This document shows, one piece after another, positions 55,165-62,900 of a stretch of 64,000 nucleotides of DNA (position 1 is its first letter; each line of letters opens with the position of its first letter). Origin of the DNA: Hoylesella timonensis 4401737 = DSM 22865 = JCM 15640 (GTDB lineage: Bacteria > Bacteroidota > Bacteroidia > Bacteroidales > Bacteroidaceae). The stretch covers positions 12,834 to 76,833 of the forward strand of contig NZ_HG417094.1 in NCBI RefSeq assembly GCF_000455445.1, given 5' to 3'. The notes beneath the pieces are model-generated. The model saw nothing but the letters and a program-made list of their open reading frames with translations, was not told the origin of the DNA and did no database searches. A program made the position numbers and the translations under genes.

Positions 55165-56112
55165 TCATTCGTTTTCAGTCATTCGATAGAAAGTATCTAT
55201 GATATTTTCACCATAGACGCACTGATGAATAAGGGTTGAATCTTGTGGTACACGAGGAGCTGGGGTGCCTTGTGCTACGGTGACAGGTGCTGTCTCGATG
55301 CGAATTTCGTCCCAAAGATTTGCGTTGATGAAGCTCTGCAATGTGGTGGCACCACCTTCTACCATCAATGATTGTAAGTTGCGTTGATATAAATCGTCTA
55401 ACAACTCGGGTAAGGAGATGCCGTGATGTAAAACAAGGCGCAAGGGAGATGGACCGCTCCATTCACGCACATTGAGCTGTGGATGTTCGCGTTCATCGGT
55501 TACACGCCCCACTAAAATAGCATCGTATTCGCTGCGTAACTTGTGTACGAGCATCTTTGTGAATGGCGATGACAGCGCAATGGCACGCCCATTGTCATCG
55601 ATAAAGCCGTTGGCAGTTTGTGCCCATTTCAACAAGATATAGGGTCGGTGCAGGGTATTGAACACATTGAATTGACGATTTAGCAGCTTGCACTCTTCTT
55701 CTAACACACCAACCGTTACCTCAATACCCGCCTTTTGTAGTTTGTCGATACCTCTTCCTTGCACTTTTGCAAATACGTCTATACACCCGCAGACCACTCT
55801 CTTTACCCGTTTCTCTACGATGAGGTCAGCGCAGGGAGGTGTTTTCCCATAATGACAGCAAGGCTCCAAGCTCACATATAACGTACTTTCGGGCAACAGG
55901 TGCTCGTCTTGTTGCCGAACAGCAGCAAAGGCATTGACTTCGGCATGTGCTTCACCATATTTGATATGATAGCCCTCGCCAATGATTCTGTTGCCACATA
56001 CGAGAACAGCCCCCACCATAGGGTTGGGCTTTGCCAATGCTCGTCCCTGTTTCGCCAACTGAAGGCAGCGGCGCATGTACATTTTGTCAATGGCATCTTG
56101 GTTGATATTCAT
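55165..56112 (-). CDS. ribD: Bifunctional riboflavin biosynthesis deaminase/reductase RibD
   Basis: The start at ATG 56112 gives MNINQDAIDKMYMRRC, the usual N-terminus; a longer frame to 56163 overlaps prmC. The 315-residue product has the deaminase zinc site (GEAHAEVNAF and EPCCHYGKTPPC) and a reductase domain (about 150-315, KWAQTANGFIDD, ILVGRVTDEREHP). It catalyses two early steps of riboflavin synthesis. Its start lies 21 bases from the divergent prmC start. Confidence 0.95.
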   Translation of the reverse strand: MNINQDAIDKMYMRRCLQLAKQGRALAKPNPMVGAVLVCGNRIIGEGYHIKYGEAHAEVNAFAAVRQQDEHLLPESTLYVSLEPCCHYGKTPPCADLIVEKRVKRVVCGCIDVFAKVQGRGIDKLQKAGIEVTVGVLEEECKLLNRQFNVFNTLHRPYILLKWAQTANGFIDDNGRAIALSSPFTKMLVHKLRSEYDAILVGRVTDEREHPQLNVREWSGPSPLRLVLHHGISLPELLDDLYQRNLQSLMVEGGATTLQSFINANLWDEIRIETAPVTVAQGTPAPRVPQDSTLIHQCVYGENIIDTFYRMTENE

Positions 56113-56128
56113 ATTTTTACTATTTTTG
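56098..56128 (+). promoter_or_regulatory. Probable promoter of prmC inside the ribD start region
   Basis: TTG at 56098-56100 and TATTTTTG at 56121-56128, with a 20-base spacer, fit the Bacteroidetes consensus. The prmC ATG at 56134 would then be at or next to the transcription start, implying a leaderless or near-leaderless mRNA. Confidence 0.5.
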
Positions 56129-56133
56129 TTGTC

Positions 56134-56985
56134 ATGAAAAATTATCAGCAGTTGTGGTCGCAACTCACGCCCTTTTACGATGAAACCGAAGCAAAAGCTT
56201 TGATAAGAACAGTACTTGAGGTGCGTTATGGCATGTCGCTGACCGATATTATTTGTGGCAAAGTTAGTGAATTATCAACAGACGAACACCAATCGCTGCA
56301 AGAAATCATCTTGCGTCTGCAACGCTTCGAGCCTGTGCAATATATTCTCGGGGTGAAAGAATTTGGTGGTCGCACCTTCTATGTCTCTCCCGGAGTGTTG
56401 ATTCCGCGCGATGAAACAGCGGAATTGTGCAGGTGGATTGTCGATACCATACAAGACTCGAAACTGAAAAATCCTACCATCTTAGACATAGGAACAGGTT
56501 CGGGGTGCATTGCCATTACGCTGAGTTTGGAGCTTCAGCATGCGAAGGTTGCAGCCTGGGATATTTCCACGACTGCTATTCAGGTGGCAAGTCAGAATGC
56601 AAGAGACTTAGGAGCTACGGTTTCAATCGTATGCCAAGATGCTCTGAATGCCCCAAAAGATTCGATGAAATGGGATATAATAGTCTCGAACCCTCCTTAT
56701 ATATGTCCTAATGAGGCGGAAGATATGGAGCCGAATGTGCTTTCGTATGAACCGAAAGAAGCCCTCTTTGTGCCAGAAAACAAGCCTTTACTTTTCTATG
56801 ATGCCATTGCTCATTATGCCAAGACGGCTTTGAAACCACATGGGAAATTGTATTTTGAGATCAATCCTCTCTATCGAAAATCTGTAGTGGGAATGCTTAA
56901 AAACAAAGGATTCATCGGTGTCATGATACGAAAAGACGCCTTCGGGAAAGAAAGAATGGTTTGTGCAACAATGCCAGACAGATAG
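56134..56985 (+). CDS. prmC: Peptide chain release factor N5-glutamine methyltransferase PrmC
   Basis: The start at ATG 56134 is chosen because family homology starts there; the frame is open upstream to 55900 only because it crosses ribD. The 283-residue product has an N-terminal helical domain (about 1-80). A SAM-binding Rossmann fold follows (LIPRDETAELCRW, ILDIGTGSGCIAITLSL) with the catalytic N-P-P-Y motif at 186-189. It methylates the GGQ glutamine of RF1/RF2. RecX and ComF genes follow closely on the same strand. Confidence 0.95.
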   Translation: MKNYQQLWSQLTPFYDETEAKALIRTVLEVRYGMSLTDIICGKVSELSTDEHQSLQEIILRLQRFEPVQYILGVKEFGGRTFYVSPGVLIPRDETAELCRWIVDTIQDSKLKNPTILDIGTGSGCIAITLSLELQHAKVAAWDISTTAIQVASQNARDLGATVSIVCQDALNAPKDSMKWDIIVSNPPYICPNEAEDMEPNVLSYEPKEALFVPENKPLLFYDAIAHYAKTALKPHGKLYFEINPLYRKSVVGMLKNKGFIGVMIRKDAFGKERMVCATMPDR

Positions 56986-57008
56986 CAAATGGATTACAAG
57001 GAATAGAT

Positions 57009-57497
57009 ATGTTGAAAGAAAAGAAGCAGGTGACAGAACAAGAGGCTTGGCAGAAACTGTCCAACTGGTGTGCCAAAGCGGAGCATTCAAGTGGTGAGAT
57101 GCGGCAGAAAATGATGAGATGGGACATTGCCGAAGATGCGCAAGAAAGAATACTTGAACGTTTGGTCTCTGGTAAATATATTGACGATGAACGTTTTGCA
57201 CATGCTTACGCACACGACAAACTAACTTACGACAAGTGGGGAAGGCGGAAGATAGAACAAGGTTTGTTTCAAAAGGGAGTCTCAAAAGATATTTATGGCA
57301 AAGTCTTGGATGAGATTTCGGATGAGCGATATATCGAGGTGTTGAAGCCGTTGCTCTCGAAAAAATGGAAAACCATTACAGGGCGCAATGATTATGAGTG
57401 CGCCATGAAACTCATGAAGTACGCTTTGGGTAGGGGGTTCGAGCTGCCTGTGATACGCAAGTGCATTGATGACATGGAGATACCGACGGATGATTAG
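57009..57497 (+). CDS. recX: Regulatory protein RecX
   Basis: The start at ATG 57009 follows the prmC stop by 23 bases; an upstream frame start at 56961 overlaps prmC. The 162-residue product consists mostly of three-helix RecX repeats, with GEMRQKMMRWDI, YIDDERFAHAYAHDKL and WGRRKIEQGLFQKGVSKD. It modulates RecA filaments. It overlaps the next gene by 8 bases. Confidence 0.92.
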   Translation: MLKEKKQVTEQEAWQKLSNWCAKAEHSSGEMRQKMMRWDIAEDAQERILERLVSGKYIDDERFAHAYAHDKLTYDKWGRRKIEQGLFQKGVSKDIYGKVLDEISDERYIEVLKPLLSKKWKTITGRNDYECAMKLMKYALGRGFELPVIRKCIDDMEIPTDD

Positions 57498-58185
57498 CTT
57501 TTTTAGTCGACTGTTAGATATCTTAGCCCCGCGCTCGTGTGATGTCTGTGGAAGAAGGTTAGCTATTTCGGAGCAAGTGATGTGTGCCTCCTGCAATCGG
57601 CATTTGCCACGCACACATTTTGAACTCAACCCCTACGAGAACGAAATGGCAAAATTGTTTTGGGGCCGTATTCCCATTGAGCGTGCTGCTGCCTTGTTTT
57701 ATTATTATGCACAGTCGGAGATGAGCCATGTGATTTACGCACTGAAATATGACTATCGTCCCGAGATAGGGGAAGCGTTAGGACGTATGACTGCTGTGGA
57801 GTTTGGAGCGGTAGGATACTTCGAAAACATCGATTTCATCGTGCCAATTCCCTTAACTCGCTCCAGAAGACGAAAGCGAGGGTACAATCAGAGTGAGGAG
57901 ATAGCACGAGGGGTCAGCGAAGTAACTGGCATCCCTATCTTAAAGAATGTGGTGCGTCGCATTCAGTTCTATGGTAGTCAGACTCATAAGAATCGTTTGG
58001 AACGTGTAGAGAATGTAGAAAATGCTTTTGAACTCATCAATAGCACCCTCATCGTAGGGAAACATGTCCTGCTCATCGATGACATTGTAACTACTGGTGC
58101 TACCGTCTGTTCTTGTGCCGAAACTTTGCAAAGGGACGGAACGGTCAAGATAAGTGTGTTGGCTTTGGGGTGTACAAGGAAATAA
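57490..58185 (+). CDS. ComF family phosphoribosyltransferase-like protein
   Basis: The start at ATG 57490 overlaps the recX stop. The 231-residue protein has an N-terminal zinc-binding part (CDVCGRRL and CASCNRHL). A phosphoribosyltransferase domain follows, with IVPIPLTRSRRRKRGYNQSEEIA and the PRPP motif VLLIDDIVTTGATV. ComF proteins are linked to DNA uptake during competence in other bacteria. The competence gene dprA is also in this window, but 40 kb away. Confidence 0.93.
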   Translation: MISFFSRLLDILAPRSCDVCGRRLAISEQVMCASCNRHLPRTHFELNPYENEMAKLFWGRIPIERAAALFYYYAQSEMSHVIYALKYDYRPEIGEALGRMTAVEFGAVGYFENIDFIVPIPLTRSRRRKRGYNQSEEIARGVSEVTGIPILKNVVRRIQFYGSQTHKNRLERVENVENAFELINSTLIVGKHVLLIDDIVTTGATVCSCAETLQRDGTVKISVLALGCTRK

Positions 58186-58300
58186 ATATTACCAATCACG
58201 GCTCTTTCATTTATAAGGTCGTAGTTGTCAATAACAATCATGTTCTTTTGTTTTAACAACGAATTAAACCAATGGAACGAATTAAATTGTTGGAATTAAT

Positions 58301-58394
58301 GAACGCTGGCGTTCACCGAATGGAACGAATTTAGCAAAGGCACATAACATGTTTCTGTCGGCTGATTTGTTTCATTCGCAGAACGCTTGCGTTC
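58301..58394. repeat. Pair of GAACGC-N2-GCGTTC palindromes, 80 bp apart
   Basis: GAACGCTGGCGTTC (58301-58314) and GAACGCTTGCGTTC (58381-58394) are near-identical perfect palindromes. The spacing between their starts is exactly 80 bases. They may be protein-binding sites or small hairpins. Confidence 0.8.
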
Positions 58395-58495
58395 ATAGTC
58401 TTGTTTAGTTGATTTGTTTTATTGGTTTCATTTGTTGTTCAAAAAACCGCCCTTAAATGAATGAGCCATGTATTACCTATTCAGCAAAATTCTCT

Positions 58496-58517
58496 ATTCC
58501 CAATTCTGGGAATTTTT
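58496..58517 (+). terminator. Terminator downstream of comF
   Basis: ATTCCCA (58496-58502) and TGGGAAT (58507-58513) pair around the loop ATTC, followed by TTTT. It lies about 310 bases downstream of comF and 23 bases before repeat copy B. Confidence 0.65.
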
Positions 58518-58539
58518 ACCATTTTTGATAAATCTATTT

Positions 58540-58939
58540 CGTTGTTTCTGTCCTATTATTTTACCAAAAAACGACCATTCAAAATCTTCAAAATAGAAAA
58601 AATCAATAGGCAAACGACCAACAAAAATGCGCTGATTTGAACAAAATAAACGTCACTTGAAGCTAAAATATTGACTTAACGGTCTTGGAAACACTCTTTA
58701 GAGGTGTTATTCACATACAGTAGCAGCCTTAAAGCATGCAAATAGTAAGCTTATCTTAATGCTTTAATCGCCAATAAGTGGTAAAAATCGGAAAGAAAAG
58801 AGACGACATAAACGTAATGCCTTAAATAATAGCAATTTACAAACATCGCTCAAAATTCGCGTATTTGCGACCAACTTTGCCGTTGGTTGTTTTCACGCGA
58901 GTTATGAGAGGTTGTTTGTAAAGAAAATTCAGCATTTAT
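58540..58939 (+). repeat. 400-bp non-coding repeat, copy B
   Basis: It aligns without gaps with 40939-41338 over exactly 400 bases. Its hairpin (58858-58875 with 58882-58899) keeps the upper GACCAAC/GTTGGTTG and lower CGCG/CGCG stems but has a mismatch bubble between. Twenty-two bases (58851-58872) are identical to 21757-21778. Confidence 0.88.
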
Positions 58940-59063
58940 GATCCTCTAATATAGCGCATCACCAATTTCGCCTACTAACAGTAAAACATCATGACATTTC
59001 ATTCTTTAACAACGAAAAACACAAAAGAACCTAAAAACATTACCGCCAAAGACATTTCACGAA

Positions 59064-59180
59064 AGAACGTCCCGTTCTACCTAAAAAAACAAAAAACATA
59101 GTTACAGTCATTCTCTTTTGACGATAGTTTGGAGAGAGACTACAACGTATTTCTTTCCTTTCGTTTGAACGTCCACGTTC
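59064..59180. repeat. Second pair of GAACG/CGTTC palindromes
   Basis: AGAACG-TCC-CGTTCT (59064-59078) and GAACG-TCCA-CGTTC (59167-59180) share stem and part of the loop with each other. They resemble the pair at 58301 and 58381, so the four sites flank repeat copy B. Confidence 0.75.
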
Positions 59181-59314
59181 TTTGTCCTTTTTTATATTGT
59201 ACTTACATTTTCGTTTTTTCTGTTTGTTTCGTTTTTTGATTTCTTCTACGCTGTTTACAACAACAAAAGATATTGTTTTTGCGTGAAAGAGCCACGCATT
59301 TTCGTGCGTTACTT

Positions 59315-59345
59315 TTTGTTATCTTGTGTATTTCATTTAACTTTG
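59315..59345 (+). promoter_or_regulatory. Promoter of pyrE
   Basis: TTTG (59315-59318) and TAACTTTG (59338-59345) with a 19-base spacer match the Bacteroidetes consensus. The pyrE ATG is at 59369, leaving a leader of about 18 bases. Confidence 0.72.
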
Positions 59346-59368
59346 CAAAATAAAAATATCAATGAATT

Positions 59369-60007
59369 ATGGAAAAGACAACGCTCAAAAGAGAATTTGC
59401 TTCAAAACTGTTACAAATCAAAGCCATAAAGCTTCAGCCTAACGAACCGTTTACTTGGGCTTCGGGCTGGAAGTCTCCGTTTTATTGCGATAACCGCAAG
59501 ACACTTTCGTTTCCTGCGGTACGTACGTTTGTAAAGATAGGTATGGTGCATGCCATTTTGGAGCATTTCCCCGAGGTGGATGTCATCGCAGGTGTGGCAA
59601 CGGCAGGCATTCCGCAAGCTGCCCTCATTGCAGATACGTTGAATTTACCGCTGGTTTACGTTCGTAGCAAACCCAAAGACCACGGACTTGAAAACTTGAT
59701 AGAAGGTGAACTAAAGCCCAATGCAAAGGTCGTGGTGATAGAAGACTTGGTGTCTACAGGTGGTAGTTCGCTGAAAGCAGTAGAGGCTTTGCGCAAAGCA
59801 GGTGCTGATGTTGTGGGCATGGTGGCATCGTTTACATACGGTTTCCCCGTTGCAGCAAAAGCTTTTGAAGAGGCGAACCTTCAATTAGTTACTTTGACGG
59901 ATTATGAAAACATGGTTGAAGAAGCCCTGTCTATTGGTTATATTCAAGAGCGCGACTTAGACTTGTTGCACCAGTGGCGTGAAGACCCTGCCAATTGGAG
60001 AAAGTAG
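59369..60007 (+). CDS. pyrE: Orotate phosphoribosyltransferase
   Basis: The 212-residue protein has FTWASGWKSPFYCDNRK near the N-terminus and VIAGVATAGIPQAALIA. The PRPP-binding motif VVVIEDLVSTGGSSLKAVEAL follows. It converts orotate and PRPP to OMP in pyrimidine synthesis. The MITE-like element begins 45 bases after its stop. Confidence 0.97.
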   Translation: MEKTTLKREFASKLLQIKAIKLQPNEPFTWASGWKSPFYCDNRKTLSFPAVRTFVKIGMVHAILEHFPEVDVIAGVATAGIPQAALIADTLNLPLVYVRSKPKDHGLENLIEGELKPNAKVVVIEDLVSTGGSSLKAVEALRKAGADVVGMVASFTYGFPVAAKAFEEANLQLVTLTDYENMVEEALSIGYIQERDLDLLHQWREDPANWRK

Positions 60008-60051
60008 CCACCGAAGGCTTGTCAACAACTTACCAACTTTTTTATTCATTA

Positions 60052-60248
60052 AAGGCTGGTTCTATAAATTACCACCGCACATAGTCATTAAAATTTTATG
60101 AAATACGTTTTGTTATCTTTTGGCTTCTTTTTGGTTAAAAATGTAAGTTCGTTCAGTCGTGTAGCTCGCTACACTCCTTCACTCTCTTGCATTTTGACCT
60201 CAAAAATAAGCTCAAAATCTAACAAAGCTAATTTATAGAACCAGCCTT
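60052..60248. mobile_element. MITE-like element with 20-bp perfect terminal inverted repeats
   Basis: The left end AAGGCTGGTTCTATAAATTA (60052-60071) is the exact inverse of 60229-60248. The element is 197 bp long and holds no gene. An interior palindrome GTGTAGC-TC-GCTACAC lies at 60159-60174. The flanks show no clear target-site duplication. It could alternatively fold as one long-stem RNA. Confidence 0.7.
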
Positions 60249-60266
60249 ATCAAAAACCATATAAGC

Positions 60267-60680
60267 ATGTCTGCGAAATTTGAAAGTTCTATTCGAGAAA
60301 TTCCTTATCCTCAACTGGCAGTGTACCAAATGTTGAGCGATCTTAGCAACTTGGAGAAAGTTCGAGATAAGATTCCTGAAGATAAGCTCAAGGATTTGAA
60401 ATTCGATGCCGACTCGGTGTCCATCAATTCCCCCTTGGGTGCTGTGCAATTGAATATTGTTGAACGTGATGCACCTAAATGTATTAAGTTCCAAACACAG
60501 CAAAGTCCCATTCCACTCACGTTGTGGATACAAATAGTGCCTGTGACAGCACAATCAAGTAAGATGAAATTAACAATTCAGGCAGAAGTCAATATGTTCA
60601 TGAAGGGGATGATAAAGAAACCTTTGCAAGAGGGGATTGAGAAAGTGGCAGACGTGTTACAAATGATTCACTATGAATAA
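60267..60680 (+). CDS. SRPBCC (START-like) family protein
   Basis: The 137-residue protein begins SAKFESSIREIPYPQLAVYQML, typical of SRPBCC/polyketide-cyclase-like proteins. LTIQAEVNMFMKGMIKKPLQEGIEKVADVL forms, in two parts, the final strand and long C-terminal helix. Such proteins bind hydrophobic ligands; no function is known here. It starts 18 bases after the MITE-like element. It overlaps the lipoprotein gene by 8 bases. Confidence 0.85.
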   Translation: MSAKFESSIREIPYPQLAVYQMLSDLSNLEKVRDKIPEDKLKDLKFDADSVSINSPLGAVQLNIVERDAPKCIKFQTQQSPIPLTLWIQIVPVTAQSSKMKLTIQAEVNMFMKGMIKKPLQEGIEKVADVLQMIHYE

Positions 60681-61236
60681 AGTCGTTGTCTTTTTTTGTA
60701 TCATACTTTTATGGGTTTCTTGTGGCGACAGTAAAGAGGAATTCAGTTCTGTAAGATGTCACCTGTTGGTGAATAATCAAGAACATCAAGATGCGACACT
60801 TGCAAGTGCCATGAATCCTGCATCACCGGGCGTGTTCTGTTTAATTCAACAAACGATGAAAGCTGGTGCACCTCATTTCTTTTTTAAGAACAATCAGGGC
60901 AACCAGAGCTTGTCCATTTTCCATGCAAAGGAGCAACGTATGCACTTTATCATCGGTTACAACAACGGTGTGATTGTGGGCTATGGCAATCTCGACCAGC
61001 CCGCTCTCTTTTATGCGTACGATTATCAATGCCCAAACTGCTTTGATTGGCGTCAGATACCACGGAAAGATTATCCTTTAAGTTGTTCGTCTACGGGCAT
61101 TGCTTCTTGTAAGGCATGTCACCGAACTTATAATCTTAATACTGGTGGAAATATTGTTCAGGGAGAACCGGGGTATAAATTAACTCGATACCGAGCAACA
61201 ACCACGGGTCCTCATGGAGTACTAAGCGTCAATTAA
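60673..61236 (+). CDS. Lipoprotein with Rieske-like C-terminal domain and two Cys pairs
   Basis: The 187-residue protein has a lipoprotein signal (ILLWVSC, Cys17). The C-terminal part has C-P-N-C (120-123) and C-K-A-C-H (146-150), followed by RTYNLNTGGNIVQGEPGYKL. That last pattern resembles Rieske-fold proteins of Bacteroidetes. A Rieske centre normally uses C-x-H and C-x-x-H; here the pairs are CxxC and CxxCH. The latter could also be a haem c site, or the four Cys a zinc or iron-sulfur site. The family call is tentative. Confidence 0.72.
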   Translation: MNKVVVFFCIILLWVSCGDSKEEFSSVRCHLLVNNQEHQDATLASAMNPASPGVFCLIQQTMKAGAPHFFFKNNQGNQSLSIFHAKEQRMHFIIGYNNGVIVGYGNLDQPALFYAYDYQCPNCFDWRQIPRKDYPLSCSSTGIASCKACHRTYNLNTGGNIVQGEPGYKLTRYRATTTGPHGVLSVN

Positions 61237-61260
61237 GCATCTGTTCAGAATCAACTGCCG

Positions 61261-61548
61261 ATGATAGAAACTCACATTCACACACAATCCTGTAAAATTC
61301 AAGCCATAGAAGATGGGGATGAAGTGGGACTGCTTGAATTTGAAATACATGAAACCATCCTCACGATTACGCACACCTATGCTTATCAAGAAGGGCGAGG
61401 CATCGGGAAAATGTTGATGTCGGCAGCGATTGCCTATGCACGGGAACAGCATTATAAGATTCTTCCCGTTTGTTCGTTTGCACGCGTCATTCTACAAAAA
61501 AACGATGCCTACAAGAACTTATGGATAGATGAAGAACAGACGACTTGA
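61261..61548 (+). CDS. Small GNAT-family N-acetyltransferase
   Basis: The 95-residue protein has the acetyl-CoA binding pattern YQEGRGIGKMLMSAAIAYAREQHYKILPVCSFA (in adjoining parts), typical of the short YjdJ-type GNAT subgroup. The substrate is unknown. It follows the lipoprotein gene by 24 bases on the same strand. Confidence 0.87.
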   Translation: MIETHIHTQSCKIQAIEDGDEVGLLEFEIHETILTITHTYAYQEGRGIGKMLMSAAIAYAREQHYKILPVCSFARVILQKNDAYKNLWIDEEQTT

Positions 61549-61579
61549 CTTCTTAACCTTGTCTTTGCACCACGACTCT

Positions 61580-61596
61580 TTCATTAAAGGCTGGTT
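61580..61596 (+). repeat. Solitary copy of the MITE left end
   Basis: TTCATTAAAGGCTGGTT is identical to 60045-60061, which covers the left end of the MITE-like element plus 7 flanking bases. No matching right end follows, so it may be a remnant. Confidence 0.65.
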
Positions 61597-61712
61597 ATTT
61601 TGTGTCTTTCGTTGTTAAAGATAAGGTGTCACGGTGCTTTTCTGAATAACTCAGAGAGTGTGGTTTGTTAGCGATAAAAAGCGTGGAGCATCGGTGGTTT
61701 TAGCTTTCAGTA

Positions 61713-62678
61713 TTACGCAGAGCGTTCCAACCCTTTTCGTCTATAAAGCCAAATTTCAACACTATTGATGATGTTTTGCCAAAGGATGTAACAACCCGGA
61801 CCAACCGATGCAATGGGGTTGAGATAGGTGTAGGCAATCCAAATGGCAAATGCGGTGTTCTTTTGTCCAAGGGCTTGACCTGCATTGACCGTCGCATCAA
61901 AGCGGTGTCCAATCATTCTACCTGCTGCAAACTGTGTGACACATAGTACAAGCCCAAGCAAGCCAATAAGGACAAGGAAAGAAGTGGTGGTCTCGGCGTG
62001 TACAATGTTTTTCAGTGTTGTGCCTGTAACAATCATTAGCGAGCATCCCCAAAGGTAGTAAGACAGGTCTTTTATACCGATGACCCACCGATGAAATCGA
62101 TGAAAATGGTGCTTTACGATGTAAGCCATGAACATCGGAACCACCAATACGATACACACCTCGTTTAATATTTTTAGGAAGGCACTAAGAAAGGTAATAT
62201 GTTCGGAATGCTCTATCAGTGGGAAGCAAATGGGTATGAGTAATGCTGTGATGAAGTTAGAGAGAAAGGTATAAGTCGTCATCTCTTCTAAATTTCCCCC
62301 TAACTTCTGTGTCACCACTGCCGCAGCCGCCGCACAGGGACCAATAATACAGGTGAGCAAGGCTTCCATGAGGATAAGAGCGTTGCCTGTTAGCTTGCAT
62401 CCTAAGATAACAACCATGATGAGCAAAACAAAGACTACTTGGAAAACACCCACCCAAAAGTGCCATTTCACCGGTATGAGGCGTCTAAAATCTACCTTGC
62501 AGAAGGTAACAAATAGAATGAGGAACATGAAGAGAGGGAGGATAGCGTCCATGATAGGAGCAAAGAAAGTGGCTGCTCCGTCTAACGGAGGAATGAAGGC
62601 AAACACACTGTAAGTCGTCATACCAATTGCCATCGAGATGGGTAACGTCCAGTTTTTGATAAATCTAATAATGCTCAT
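61713..62678 (-). CDS. Bile acid:sodium symporter (BASS) family transporter
   Basis: The start at ATG 62678 gives MSIIRFIKN ahead of the first membrane segment; the longer frame to 62876 adds a non-homologous stretch. The 321-residue product has about nine or ten hydrophobic segments. It carries the BASS-type core motifs CIIGPCAAAAAVVTQKLGGN and NAGQALGQKNTAFAIW. The substrate is uncertain. It lies alone on the minus strand. Confidence 0.85.
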   Translation of the reverse strand: MSIIRFIKNWTLPISMAIGMTTYSVFAFIPPLDGAATFFAPIMDAILPLFMFLILFVTFCKVDFRRLIPVKWHFWVGVFQVVFVLLIMVVILGCKLTGNALILMEALLTCIIGPCAAAAAVVTQKLGGNLEEMTTYTFLSNFITALLIPICFPLIEHSEHITFLSAFLKILNEVCIVLVVPMFMAYIVKHHFHRFHRWVIGIKDLSYYLWGCSLMIVTGTTLKNIVHAETTTSFLVLIGLLGLVLCVTQFAAGRMIGHRFDATVNAGQALGQKNTAFAIWIAYTYLNPIASVGPGCYILWQNIINSVEIWLYRRKGLERSA

Positions 62679-62804
62679 ACTTCTTTTATTTGACGGTGCA
62701 ATATTCGTAAAAAATATTGAGACTGACAAATCTTTGCCCCTTTCGTTTATCAGTCTTGGGTGAAGTGCGTTGTTGTTATGCGCAAAAATGAGGCGGAGGA
62801 TGGG

Positions 62805-62834
62805 TTGGTAATCGGAATAAATTTCGTATCTTAG
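62805..62834 (+). promoter_or_regulatory. Probable promoter of the GH92 gene
   Basis: TTG at 62805-62807 and TATCTTAG at 62827-62834 with a 19-base spacer are close to the Bacteroidetes consensus (one mismatch in the -7 box). The leader would be about 60 bases. Confidence 0.45.
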
Positions 62835-62900
62835 CACTCTCAAAAGTGAGCATCCCATGGAAAAGGATGTTTGCAAACTAAAAACTCATGATTACAACCT

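Larger units (their letters stand above)
58186..59368. other. 1.2-kb gene-free region between comF and pyrE genes
   Basis: No gene is supported here. It holds four short GAACG/CGTTC palindromes, a terminator at 58496-58517, the second 400-bp repeat (58540-58939) and the pyrE promoter at its right end. A small hairpin ACGCA...TGCGT lies near 59293-59308. The region is unusually long for this otherwise compact genome. Confidence 0.7.

Noticed and set aside
60052-60248. Ordinary intrinsic terminator of pyrE
   Set aside because: The 20-bp arms are 157 bases apart and there is no T-run, so an inverted-repeat element is a better description.
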